A program made the translations under genes and the position numbers. 64,000 nt of DNA, from NCBI GenBank assembly GCA_965603125.1, contig CBFDBU010000007.1:96105-160104 (forward strand), in the 5' to 3' direction. This document shows, in pieces, positions 1-8,352 of the stretch. Position 1 is the first letter of the stretch. Every line of letters begins with the position of its first letter. This DNA comes from JAJRTA01 sp965603125. GTDB taxonomy: Bacteria > Zixibacteria > MSB-5A5 > GN15 > FEB-12. A model generated the notes under the pieces. That model saw nothing but the letters and a program-made list of their open reading frames with translations, did no database searches and had not been told where the DNA came from.

Positions 1-89
1 TGTGATACCCCATCCGATTCGGCGATCAGAAAAGGCGCCACACCCAGCAGCACCGCGATTCCCACAAGAACGAATCTGTGATACTTCAT
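1..89 (-). CDS. Secreted protein of unknown function, N-terminus only
   Basis: The window opens inside a minus-strand gene. Reading left from an ATG at 87-89 gives a basic N-terminus (MKYHR) followed by a hydrophobic run and Ala/Glu, which is a typical Sec signal peptide. A strong ribosome-binding site (AGGAGG on the minus strand, about 92-98) sits just upstream of the start. Only about 29 residues are inside the window, so the mature protein cannot be identified. Confidence 0.6.
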   Translation of the reverse strand, partial: MKYHRFVLVGIAVLLGVAPFLIAESDGVS

Positions 90-138
90 CGGCCTCCTCA
101 CTTTTTAGTGTCGCATACGTAATAGTTAGCCGTTACTG

Positions 139-168
139 TGATAACGTAGATCGATGCAGCGATGTCAA
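139..168 (-). promoter_or_regulatory. Possible sigma70-type promoter for the secreted protein at the left edge
   Basis: On the minus strand a perfect -35 TTGACA (163-168) is followed after 18 nt by TTATCA (139-144). The -35 is good and the -10 is poor. It lies about 50 nt upstream of the start at 89. Confidence 0.3.
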
Positions 169-215
169 GCAGTTTTTCGTGATTTCTCCAGTTTTTTTGG
201 GCAACGGGGCAGCAG

Positions 216-308
216 ATCGGTAGCCACACACCGAACGCGCGTGAACTCGACGCCGAAATAGTCAAGCGCTCGAAATTCATCGCCGACGCTACCGACGCCT
301 GTCTGGCC
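216..308 (+). pseudogene. Remnant of a second ornithine cyclodeaminase-family gene
   Basis: This stretch reads in frame as an internal piece of the same protein encoded intact from 424. It matches the intact gene at about 1083-1175 with roughly 89% nucleotide identity. By hand count there are 9 differences over the best 84 bp. Most differences are silent or conservative (for example Val to Ile, Ser to Ala), which suggests the fragment came from a paralogue that was once functional. No start, no stop and no flanking homology remain. It lies just upstream of the intact gene, between its promoter and the divergent gene at the window edge. Confidence 0.75.
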
Positions 309-368
309 CAGGTGCCCCACAGCTCGGGTGCCCCACCCAACCCCCACGCCCACCTGACAGGATTTAGC

Positions 369-398
369 TTGCCAGGCAGCCATCCCGTTACCTATACT
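369..398 (+). promoter_or_regulatory. Sigma70-type promoter of the ornithine cyclodeaminase-family gene
   Basis: TTGCCA (369-374), an 18-nt spacer and TATACT (393-398). This would give a leader of about 20 nt, with a strong Shine-Dalgarno (AGGAGG, about 413-418) before the ATG at 424. Confidence 0.5.
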
Positions 399-423
399 GG
401 AAAAAAACTTACAGGAGGAAACG

Positions 424-1401
424 ATGCCTCTATTATTGACACGGGACGATGTCGCCCAGGTTCTTTCGATGCCCGACTGCATGGAGGTGGTCCGCAGGGC
501 TTTTGGTGAGTTGGCGTCCGGCACGGCGGTTCTTCCGCTGCGGATACCGATCACGCCCCCTGATGGTCTGTCTCTCTACATGCCCGCCTACCTGAAGGAG
601 CTGGGCGCTCTGGCGTGCAAGGTGGTCACCGTATACAAGAACAATCCTGCGAAACACAAGCTGCCGGTGGTGATCGGCAAAGTGCTGCTTCAAGACCCTG
701 CATCCGGCGACGTTATCTGCATCATGGACGGCGGCTATCTTACGGCGGTACGAACCGGGGCAGCCAGCGGTGTCGCGACGGACCTCCTAGCCAGAAAAGG
801 TGATGGCCAGGTGGCCGGGATATTCGGCGCCGGAGTTCAGGCGAAGATGCAGCTCTGGGCGGTGGCTGTAGCCCGCAAGCTCTCCAGGGCGCTCGTGTAT
901 GACGTAGCCGATAAGGCGGTTGCCGATTTCATCAGCGAGATGAGCGCCAAGCTGGACCTGGAAATAGTGAAAGCCGACTCACCCCGGGACGTTCTCAAAG
1001 CGGACATCATCTGCACTGCGACGTCGTCGGCCACGCCGATTTTCGATGGATCGAAGGTCCGACCGGGTACGCACATCAACGGCATCGGCAGTCACACGCC
1101 GAACGCGCGGGAACTAGACACCGAGATAGTCAAGCGCTCGAAATTCGTCGCCGACTCCACCGACGCCTGTCTGGCTGAGGCGGGAGACCTGATGATCCCC
1201 ATCAAGGAGGGGATTATCGACGAGAGCCACATCTACGCCGACCTGGGGGAGATCGTTATCGGCAAAAAGCCCGGTCGCAGTGATGACGCCGAGATAACCC
1301 TGTTTAAGTCCAACGGGCTGGCCATTCAGGACGTGGCGACCGCTAAGCTCGTTTATGACAAGGCGATAGCAGCAGGAATTGGAGTGACGGTAGAGCTATA
1401 G
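424..1401 (+). CDS. Ornithine cyclodeaminase / mu-crystallin family protein
   Basis: A 325-residue cytosolic NAD(P)-dependent enzyme of the ornithine cyclodeaminase/mu-crystallin superfamily. The superfamily includes ornithine cyclodeaminase, archaeal-type alanine dehydrogenase and ketimine reductases. The substrate-binding half is N-terminal, with the family signature around R110 (AVRTGA). The Rossmann fold begins with a glycine motif GAGVQA at 135-140. The length is normal for the family. The ATG at 424 is preceded by AGGAGG at ideal spacing. The gene is monocistronic, with a promoter at 369-398 and a bidirectional terminator downstream. The exact substrate cannot be told from sequence; an alanine dehydrogenase-like or proline-forming role are both possible. 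Confidence 0.88.
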   Translation: MPLLLTRDDVAQVLSMPDCMEVVRRAFGELASGTAVLPLRIPITPPDGLSLYMPAYLKELGALACKVVTVYKNNPAKHKLPVVIGKVLLQDPASGDVICIMDGGYLTAVRTGAASGVATDLLARKGDGQVAGIFGAGVQAKMQLWAVAVARKLSRALVYDVADKAVADFISEMSAKLDLEIVKADSPRDVLKADIICTATSSATPIFDGSKVRPGTHINGIGSHTPNARELDTEIVKRSKFVADSTDACLAEAGDLMIPIKEGIIDESHIYADLGEIVIGKKPGRSDDAEITLFKSNGLAIQDVATAKLVYDKAIAAGIGVTVEL

Positions 1402-1445
1402 CCCAAATGCGCTTTCGGCGCACAACGCCGCATGGGTGAAAAAAT

Positions 1446-1485
1446 ACGGCCATCCTCACCGAAGTGGGGATGGCCGTTTTGTTTT
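1446..1485. terminator. Bidirectional rho-independent terminator
   Basis: A 14-bp stem with one G-U wobble (1446-1459 with 1464-1477) and a 4-nt loop. It is followed by TTTTGTTTT on the plus strand, and an A-run upstream gives a U-tract on the minus strand. It separates the converging cyclodeaminase gene and the minus-strand secreted protein ending at 1502. Confidence 0.85.
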
Positions 1486-1501
1486 CCTGCGTCGGCTCGG
1501 T

Positions 1502-3580
1502 TCAGTGCGGGCACGCGGGTGGTGCGGGTCCGTCGTTGAACATGAAGTCGACGAGATAGACCAGGTCGGCGATGTCAATCAGACCGCCGCTGCCGTCAAT
1601 GTCACCCTCGTCGGTGCAGGGTGGCGCGGGACCGTCACAGAACATGTAGTCTACGAGGTAGACGAGGTCGGAGATGTCAATAAGGGGTGCGCCGTCATGG
1701 TTGACGTCACCCCGCATGTGGCAACTGCAGGCGTCGCCAACACCGTCGTGGTTCTCGTCCTCCTGTCCCGGGTTCCATACCAGCGGGCAGTTATCTGTCG
1801 GGTCGTCCACGTCGTCGCCGTCGTCATCGTCGTCGCAGGCGTTGCCCACGCCGTCGCTGTCGGTATCCGTCTGCCCCGCGTTGGGGACTGTCGGGCAGTT
1901 GTCACAGGCGTCGCCCAGGTCGTCGGAATCAGTATTCTCCTGGAGGGGATTGGGAATGTCGGGGCAGTTGTCGGATCCGCCGCAGACGCCGTCGCTGTCA
2001 ATATCGTTGGTCGGGTCGTCCGGACAGACATCACAGGCGTCCCCGAGGCCGTCATCGTCGGCGTCCTCCTGCGTCACGTTGGGATCATAGGGACAGTTGT
2101 CGCACAGGTCGCCGAGGCCGTCGCCGTCACTATCCGTTTGCAGAGTGTTGGGAACCGCTGGACAATTGTCGGATAGCATGCCGACTCCGTCGCCGTCGGT
2201 GTCAATTTCGTCAAGCTCCCGGATGTTCAGGGTGATGTCATCACTCCTGGTGATGAAATACTCGTAGATCACCTTGTCGCCGCCGTCGCCGAGATTGGAA
2301 GTGCGGTACTCCTCGACCACCTGCTCGCCCGGATTGCTGGCCTGTTCCGGTGTCGACCACGTCGCCCCGCCGTCGGTGGTTCGGCAGGCATACAAGACGT
2401 GATCTTTCACGTAAGTGCAGACAAAAGTGTCGTCCTCAAAATGAGCCACGTCCGGGTAATTCTCGGCATCTCCGCTTCCAGCAATAGTGCTCACATTGGT
2501 GAGATTATCAAGGTTGCCGTCATCGGTGTACCAGCAGATGATATCGTAATCATCCGGAGCGCTATCGTGATATACGGCAGCGATGAGTACTATGACGTTG
2601 TTGCTGGCTGCTACCACAGGATAGCGGAGATGGCGGTCAGTGTCCACGAACATCTTCTCCGTGACGGCGGTGCCGCCATCCCAATCGTTGAAACGGTCCT
2701 GGCGCACCAGCAACTGGTACTGGTCGTCGTCCGAGTCATAGCGATCGTAGACGGCGTAGGTGCGATGGGTTACGGGATCGATATCCGCGGCGGTCGTCTT
2801 GCAGCTATCCAGCGTCGTGTGCCAGCTCAGCCACGTGAATCCGAGGGCGTCCAGCTGGTAAAAGATGTGCGGGGCGTCATACAAGTCGGCCTCGGGGTAT
2901 GTGCGGCTGATAACGGCCGATTCGAAACCCCAGTTCCACGATTGCTGGCTGTTGTCGGTGGCGATGTCGACCATTTTCAGGCTGTGCCAGCCCTGGATGC
3001 CCCAGTCGACATACTTGCCCCCCCAGGTGCCCACATTTGTGGGATCGGGAAACCTCAGGAGCACAAAGACGCCGCCGTTGCTGCCCAGGAAACCCACCGG
3101 GCTGACAAAAGTACCGTAGAAGTAGGTATTATCACCCCAGAAGCGCACAGACGGATAGGTGGAGCCATCGATGTTGAAGCCGCAGTGTCCGCCCCAGGTC
3201 TCGCCGTCGTCATCGGAGGCGTTCCACCAGATGATGCTCCATTCGGGAGCGCCCTCGTAGTATTCGTAACCTCGCAGAAGATACCCGTTGCCCGCGTCCC
3301 CGATGGCAGGGTGGAGGTGGTTAATAGCGCGCATGTCTGAGCGGACGTTTCCCATCGGGTCTTCCCTGGAGATGGCGGACAGGTCGATCTCGGAGAACAT
3401 GGCAGCGTCACTCCTTAGCTGGAGATGCCGGGGTTCCTCGGTAACCCTTATGGTTCTGACCTGGTCAGCAGTATAGTGTTTATCCGCCGAGATTATTAAA
3501 GACTGTTCCTCTTCGGCCTGCGCCGCCAACGCCGACAGGCTCAAAAGGGCAACCACTGTTGCAATCCAACATGTACGCAT
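1502..3580 (-). CDS. Secreted protein with sialidase-like propeller region, thrombospondin type 3 repeats and C-terminal dockerin-like module
   Basis: A 692-residue exported protein. The start chosen at 3580 gives a classic signal peptide (MRTCWIATVV then a hydrophobic core ending AAQA) with GGAG about 8 nt upstream; a start at 3664 would bury the signal. The N-terminal ~450 residues have BNR/sialidase-like spacing of aromatic and Asp-rich segments (for example TTDGGATW). Next come about seven thrombospondin type 3 calcium repeats (DSDGDGLGDLCDNCP type). The C-terminus is a paired dockerin-like module (RGDVNHDG, ISDLVYLVDYMF, second copy IADLVYLVDFMF) ending in Cys-Pro-His. Catalysis is unproven; it may be a binding protein or glycosidase-like enzyme. 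Confidence 0.8.
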   Translation of the reverse strand: MRTCWIATVVALLSLSALAAQAEEEQSLIISADKHYTADQVRTIRVTEEPRHLQLRSDAAMFSEIDLSAISREDPMGNVRSDMRAINHLHPAIGDAGNGYLLRGYEYYEGAPEWSIIWWNASDDDGETWGGHCGFNIDGSTYPSVRFWGDNTYFYGTFVSPVGFLGSNGGVFVLLRFPDPTNVGTWGGKYVDWGIQGWHSLKMVDIATDNSQQSWNWGFESAVISRTYPEADLYDAPHIFYQLDALGFTWLSWHTTLDSCKTTAADIDPVTHRTYAVYDRYDSDDDQYQLLVRQDRFNDWDGGTAVTEKMFVDTDRHLRYPVVAASNNVIVLIAAVYHDSAPDDYDIICWYTDDGNLDNLTNVSTIAGSGDAENYPDVAHFEDDTFVCTYVKDHVLYACRTTDGGATWSTPEQASNPGEQVVEEYRTSNLGDGGDKVIYEYFITRSDDITLNIRELDEIDTDGDGVGMLSDNCPAVPNTLQTDSDGDGLGDLCDNCPYDPNVTQEDADDDGLGDACDVCPDDPTNDIDSDGVCGGSDNCPDIPNPLQENTDSDDLGDACDNCPTVPNAGQTDTDSDGVGNACDDDDDGDDVDDPTDNCPLVWNPGQEDENHDGVGDACSCHMRGDVNHDGAPLIDISDLVYLVDYMFCDGPAPPCTDEGDIDGSGGLIDIADLVYLVDFMFNDGPAPPACPH

Positions 3581-3728
3581 AAGCAAACACTCCACATTTA
3601 CAGACAATTCGGTTTCCCTGCCTGATGTATAGCTGCAACTTCCCTTGATCCGGGCAGCGATCACGTGAGTTCCACACGAGTGCCCCGTGTGGGGGTAGAC
3701 GCACCATCTCCGAACTCATCGCAGTATA

Positions 3729-3757
3729 TTGAAAAGATACATATTGATGTGCATTAT
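3729..3757 (+). promoter_or_regulatory. Possible divergent promoter for the S9 peptidase gene
   Basis: TTGAAA (3729-3734), a 17-nt spacer and CATTAT (3752-3757). It overlaps the minus-strand promoter almost completely, so the two would compete for polymerase. The 3581-3942 gap holds no other recognisable feature. Confidence 0.3.
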
Positions 3758-3762
3758 GTCAA
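3734..3762 (-). promoter_or_regulatory. Sigma70-type promoter for the sialidase-like/dockerin gene
   Basis: On the minus strand a perfect TTGACA (3757-3762), a 17-nt spacer and TATCTT (3734-3739), about 150 nt upstream of the start at 3580. Confidence 0.55.
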
Positions 3763-3942
3763 CAGTATAGTCGCATCGAGAATCGTGTTGTGTGAAACCA
3801 CGTCGCTGCCACGCTCAAGCCAGTCGAGAAAAGGCTTGTCACCACATGGTGTATCCGGTATTGTATGGACTGTAAACTGGCTGAGTGATTTCAACAGCAG
3901 ATGTTTGCGACCAGTTGGAAGCAGATGAAGGAGATTCCCCGC

Positions 3943-6441
3943 ATGAATACTGAAAAGACAAGTGCCATTGGCGGGCCTGCCGTACGACGGTTGGCTTTTA
4001 TTGCGTTTGCTTTTCTGTGCCTGGGTTCCGGATATGCCCCGGTCTCAGAGGCAACGGACGGATATCAGATGCCGGTGGCGGCGATTGCCGACCTGATTGA
4101 CGCTCCCCCCCCACCTTCCGTCATGGTTAGTCCCGATAATGAGTGGATGCTGCTTCTGCGGCGACCGGGTTTGCCATCGCTTGAGGAAGTGGCCCAGCCT
4201 GAAGAACGCCTCGCCGGTCTTCGTATCAACCCACGGACCAACGGGCCCAGCCGGGAGCGGTATTATAACGGACTGGCCCTCAGGAACATCTCAGACAACA
4301 CCAAGCGCGAGATAACAGGCCTTCCTGAAAATCCGCGCATCAGGGACGTCGATTGGTCGCCGGACGGCAAGCATATCGCGTTCACGGTCACGGGTAGCAG
4401 CGGCATTACCCTGTGGGTGGCTGATGTGAAAAGCGGCGGCGCTATCGAGATGTCTCCGGCGGCGTTGAATGCTGCCTCGGGGGGCCCGTACAACTGGCTC
4501 TCGGACAATCGGACGCTGGTCGTGCGGGTAGTACCTGCCGACAGAAGCCGGGCGCCCCAGGCTCCGATAGTGCCGGAGGCGCCTATCATTCAGGAAAACA
4601 TCGGCGGCAAGGCTCCCGCGCGCACATACCAGGACCTCCTGACGAACGCTCATGACGAAAACCTGTTCGAGTATCTCTTGACGGCCCAGGTGGAACTGAT
4701 CGGGCTCGATGATAAACGGACTCCCATCGGCCAACCGGGCATTATCATGAGCGCTATCCCTTCTCCGGACGGGAAGTATCTGCTGGTGGAGACTGTGCAC
4801 CGCCCGTTTTCGTACACGGTGCCGTACTATCGTTTTCCCCGGAGGATAGAGGTGTGGGACCTGGAGGGCAACGTTGTCCATGAGGTTGCTGATCTGCCGC
4901 TGGCGGAAGATGTGCCGATAGCGTTTGGCTCGGTACGCACGGGACGTCGTTCCGTCGGATGGAGGGCGGATACTGACGCCACTCTGCACTGGACCGAGGC
5001 GTTGGACGGCGGCGACGCAGGGGCTGAGGCAGCTCAACGCGACCGGGTGTACATTCTTGAAGCGCCGTTCGATAAGGATCCGACACCGCTGATCACACTT
5101 GCCCTGCGCTACAGCGATATGCTCTGGGGCGACGATAATCTGGCCATTGCATCGGAATGGTGGTGGAAGACACGTCGCATACAGGTCTGGCAAGTGAAGC
5201 CCGGCTCTCCCGAGGCAGAACCCCGGCTGATTGTAGATCGTTCCTGGGAAGACCGCTACAACGATCCCGGCACACCGCTTCTCCGTCCGACCAAGCGGGG
5301 GACATCGGTCCTCCTGACGGCTAATAAAGGCCAGACGCTGTTTCTGTCTGGCGCCGGCGCTTCCCCCGAGGGTGACCGTCCGTTCCTGGACGAGTATGAT
5401 CTGGAGACGTTGGAGAGCAGCCGCTTATTCCGTTCCGAAGCACCGCACTACGAGCGTTCCGTGAGACTGCTGGATGTCAAGAAGCGCCTGCTGCTGACAA
5501 GGCGGGAATCGGTGGACGAGCCTTCCAACCTGTTCCTGCGCGATCTCAAGAAGGACGAGATTAGACAACTAAGCTTTTTCCCCCATCCAACGCCGCAACT
5601 GGCCGATGTGAAAAAGGAGCTGATCCGCTATCAGCGGGAAGACGGTGTCGATCTCACGGCTACTCTTTACCTGCCGCCCGGATATACGCCCGACGACGGC
5701 CCGCTGCCGATGTTGATGTGGGCCTATCCGCAGGAATTCAAGAGCGCTGATGCGGCCGGCCAGGTGAGGGATTCGCCGTACCGCTTTATCCGGGTCGGGT
5801 GGTGGTCGCCCATGCTCTGGCTTGTCCACAGTTACGCCGTGCTGGATCACCCCAGCATGCCCGTAGTCGGTGAGGGAGACGAGGAGCCAAACGACACTTA
5901 CGTGGAGCAATTGGTGGCCGATGCCCAAGCTGCTATCGACGAGGTAGTGCGGCGTGGCGTCGCCGACCGCGATCGGATAGCTATCGGCGGTCATTCCTAC
6001 GGCGCCTTTATGACCGCCAACCTTCTGGCTCACTGCGATCTTTACCGGGCCGGTATTGCGCGCAGCGGCGCCTATAACCGAAGCCTGACGCCGTTCGGGT
6101 TTCAGGCCGAGGAACGCAGCTTCTGGGAAGCGCCGGAAGTCTACTTCGCCATGTCCCCCTTCATGCACGCCGACAAGATCAATGAACCGATCCTGCTGGT
6201 CCACGGCGAGGCGGATAACAACTCGGGAACCTATCCCCTTCAGAGCCGACGATTCTACTCGGCACTCAAGGGCCACGGGGCAATCACCAGGTTGGTGATG
6301 CTGCCTCATGAGAGCCACAGCTACCGGGCGCGCGAGTCGGTCATGCACATGCTCTGGGAAACGACCGAGTGGCTGGACAAATACGTGAAAAACGCTCCCC
6401 CCGATGAGTTCCACAGACAGGGACCGGGGGAGGGCAGGTAG
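3943..6441 (+). CDS. Secreted prolyl oligopeptidase-family (S9, glutamyl endopeptidase-like) serine peptidase
   Basis: An 832-residue exported peptidase. The ATG at 3943 was chosen because AAGGAG lies 9-10 nt upstream and a signal peptide follows (RRLAFIAFAFLCLG). Residues about 50-560 form the beta-propeller lid. The C-terminal alpha/beta-hydrolase has the nucleophile in GGHSYGAF (Ser 685), the acid in HGEADNN (Asp 758) and the histidine in PHESHSY (His 792). The sequence around the triad resembles the S9D glutamyl endopeptidase group more than classical prolyl oligopeptidase. It probably degrades peptides in the periplasm or outside the cell. The next gene starts 58 nt downstream, so the two may be co-transcribed. 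Confidence 0.88.
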   Translation: MNTEKTSAIGGPAVRRLAFIAFAFLCLGSGYAPVSEATDGYQMPVAAIADLIDAPPPPSVMVSPDNEWMLLLRRPGLPSLEEVAQPEERLAGLRINPRTNGPSRERYYNGLALRNISDNTKREITGLPENPRIRDVDWSPDGKHIAFTVTGSSGITLWVADVKSGGAIEMSPAALNAASGGPYNWLSDNRTLVVRVVPADRSRAPQAPIVPEAPIIQENIGGKAPARTYQDLLTNAHDENLFEYLLTAQVELIGLDDKRTPIGQPGIIMSAIPSPDGKYLLVETVHRPFSYTVPYYRFPRRIEVWDLEGNVVHEVADLPLAEDVPIAFGSVRTGRRSVGWRADTDATLHWTEALDGGDAGAEAAQRDRVYILEAPFDKDPTPLITLALRYSDMLWGDDNLAIASEWWWKTRRIQVWQVKPGSPEAEPRLIVDRSWEDRYNDPGTPLLRPTKRGTSVLLTANKGQTLFLSGAGASPEGDRPFLDEYDLETLESSRLFRSEAPHYERSVRLLDVKKRLLLTRRESVDEPSNLFLRDLKKDEIRQLSFFPHPTPQLADVKKELIRYQREDGVDLTATLYLPPGYTPDDGPLPMLMWAYPQEFKSADAAGQVRDSPYRFIRVGWWSPMLWLVHSYAVLDHPSMPVVGEGDEEPNDTYVEQLVADAQAAIDEVVRRGVADRDRIAIGGHSYGAFMTANLLAHCDLYRAGIARSGAYNRSLTPFGFQAEERSFWEAPEVYFAMSPFMHADKINEPILLVHGEADNNSGTYPLQSRRFYSALKGHGAITRLVMLPHESHSYRARESVMHMLWETTEWLDKYVKNAPPDEFHRQGPGEGR

Positions 6442-6499
6442 AAAAACGGATCGCCGAGCCGGGGAATGACCGGCTCGCTGTACAGGAGGTGAAACCAGG

Positions 6500-8263
6500 A
6501 TGGATAAGAGGCTCTTGTTTCTCGTACTGGCGCTGACGTGGTTCTTTGATCCACAGGCCCCGGCCGCAACTGAAAGTGGCGGAGATCAACTGGACAGCAA
6601 CCCCGTCCGCTTTGCGGTCATCGGCGACCGCACCGGCGGGCATGCGCCGGGATTGTACAGCCAGGCGCTGACCGAGATAGCGCGACTCAAACCGGAATTC
6701 GTGATCACGGTGGGGGACATGATCGAGGGCTACACCGAGGACACGACCGTTCTGACCGCTGAGTGGAATGAATACCTCGGCTTTCTTGAGCCGTTGACGG
6801 TTCCGATCTACCACACACCGGGCAATCACGACATCACGACCGATGCGATGCTGGATCACTACCTGCGCCGGATCGGCCAACCGTATTACTCGTTCGATCA
6901 CCGCGGACTCCACATCATTGTTCTTGACAACAGTCGCTGGGAGCTGAGCGCAGAACTGCCGAAGGAACAGCTTGACTGGCTCATAGAGGATCTGAACCGG
7001 CACCGGGACGCCGCGTACATCCTTGTGTTCTATCACAGGCCGTTCTGGTACAACACTACTGCTACCGGGCGACCGGATACGTTGCATTCGCTGTTTGTTA
7101 CATACGGCGTGGACGCCGTGTTTACCGGCCATTTCCACCGCTACTTCAGTGGGAGATACGACGGCATCACCTATACATGCTGTGGATCTTCCGGCGCGCA
7201 CCTGGAACCGGGACCAGCAGGTGAGATATACCATTTCCTCTGGGTGACCATTGACAATCGGGAGATAGCTGTCGCCCCGATCAAGATGAGCAGCGTGCTG
7301 GATTGGAGCTTTACAACTGCGGATGATCTTCGCCTGTTCAACACCATCAGGAGGAGGAGCATCACAGTTGAAGGGTGCCTTGCGGTATCGGCCGGTCTGA
7401 CGGTCGCCGGCGACAGTATTACCGTTCGCGTGCGTAATCCCCATGAAGAACTGGCTCTCGAAGACACGCTGAGATGGTCAGTGCCGGAGGGGTGGACGGT
7501 TGATCCGCAGATCCGACCTGTCAGCATTCCCCCCGGAGAGGAATCTCTCATCTCTTTCGAGGTCAGGTGCGACCGGAACCTGTTTCCATTACCGTCAATT
7601 GCGGTCGGGTTCCCATTCAAGGGAGACGAATCAGTTGCGGTCTCGCGTGTTCTGAGGGTTGCGCGAAGTGTGATCGCAAGACGTGCGGCAATCCCGCCAG
7701 AGATAGACGGAAAGCTGTCCGAAGCGATCTGGACCAACCCCGCGTGGCGATTCTTCGACAACGGTGGCGGCCCGGCGGAAATCGATTCCACTCGTGTCTA
7801 CTTCGCCTGCGACGATGACAATGTTTACCTTGCAGCACGCTGCGGGGAGTCGCGGATGGATTCGCTCTCAGCGTCGGTTGTCGAGCGGGACGGCGCCGTC
7901 TACGGCGATGACTGTGTGGGCTTTTTCTTCCAGCCCGACACGGCGACCGACACAGTCTACCAGCTGTACATCAACCCGCAGGGAGTGGTCTTCGACCAGA
8001 AGATATCCTGGCAAAGCGACGGGGGGTACAACGCAGACCGGTCGTGGAACGGAGAGTACGAAATAAGGGCCGCCATCCGTGACGATAATTGGGTAATTGA
8101 GGGCCGGCTGCCGCTGGCCCAGTTCGGCGCGGAAGGTGACAGGGGACAGGACTGGGGCGTGAATTTCCGTCGCAAGCAGAAGCGACTCAACAGCGCCGGC
8201 GACTGGCAGACACCTATTGATTATCATCCCGATACGTTCGGGATACTGCGCCTTGCCGAATGA
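6500..8263 (+). CDS. Secreted calcineurin-like metallophosphoesterase with C-terminal CBM9-like domain
   Basis: A 587-residue exported protein with an excellent RBS (AGGAGGTG) before the ATG. It has a signal peptide at residues 1-23. The metallophosphoesterase domain shows the motifs in order: GDRTGG (42-47), VGDM (71-74), GNHD (108-111), a histidine in YHRPFW (178-183) and GHFH (210-213). Around 290-385 is an Ig-like or NEW3-like beta segment. Residues about 395-587 resemble carbohydrate-binding module family 9 (EIDGKLSEAIW start). The likely role is extracellular phosphoester hydrolysis on a polymer-bound substrate. The substrate is unknown. It may share a transcript with the upstream S9 peptidase. 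Confidence 0.88.
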   Translation: MDKRLLFLVLALTWFFDPQAPAATESGGDQLDSNPVRFAVIGDRTGGHAPGLYSQALTEIARLKPEFVITVGDMIEGYTEDTTVLTAEWNEYLGFLEPLTVPIYHTPGNHDITTDAMLDHYLRRIGQPYYSFDHRGLHIIVLDNSRWELSAELPKEQLDWLIEDLNRHRDAAYILVFYHRPFWYNTTATGRPDTLHSLFVTYGVDAVFTGHFHRYFSGRYDGITYTCCGSSGAHLEPGPAGEIYHFLWVTIDNREIAVAPIKMSSVLDWSFTTADDLRLFNTIRRRSITVEGCLAVSAGLTVAGDSITVRVRNPHEELALEDTLRWSVPEGWTVDPQIRPVSIPPGEESLISFEVRCDRNLFPLPSIAVGFPFKGDESVAVSRVLRVARSVIARRAAIPPEIDGKLSEAIWTNPAWRFFDNGGGPAEIDSTRVYFACDDDNVYLAARCGESRMDSLSASVVERDGAVYGDDCVGFFFQPDTATDTVYQLYINPQGVVFDQKISWQSDGGYNADRSWNGEYEIRAAIRDDNWVIEGRLPLAQFGAEGDRGQDWGVNFRRKQKRLNSAGDWQTPIDYHPDTFGILRLAE

Positions 8264-8295
8264 ATCGATCCGCCCCCACACTCATGCCATCAAAA

Positions 8296-8334
8296 AGGCC
8301 CCCGCTGTCGAGACGGCGAGGGCCTGCGTTTTTC
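8296..8334. terminator. Bidirectional rho-independent terminator between converging genes
   Basis: An imperfect 14-bp stem (AGGCCC...GGGCCT ends) followed by GCGTTTTT on the plus strand, with an A5 run on the other side. It lies between the phosphoesterase stop (8263) and the minus-strand gene end (8353). Confidence 0.8.
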
Positions 8335-8352
8335 TGTGTCGGCAGAGACCGG

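Noticed and set aside
1780..2180. Regularly spaced repeats resembling a CRISPR array
   Set aside because: They are in-frame codon repeats of thrombospondin type 3 units and are too imperfect and too close for CRISPR.
1436..3340. Long plus-strand open frames opposite the sialidase-like/dockerin gene
   Set aside because: They are antisense readings of GC-rich, repeat-coding DNA with low-complexity Val/Gly content and no RBS. The minus-strand frame has a signal peptide and recognisable repeats.
4291..5193. 300-codon minus-strand frame inside the S9 peptidase gene
   Set aside because: No start signal and no known motif. It is a shadow of a well-supported gene.
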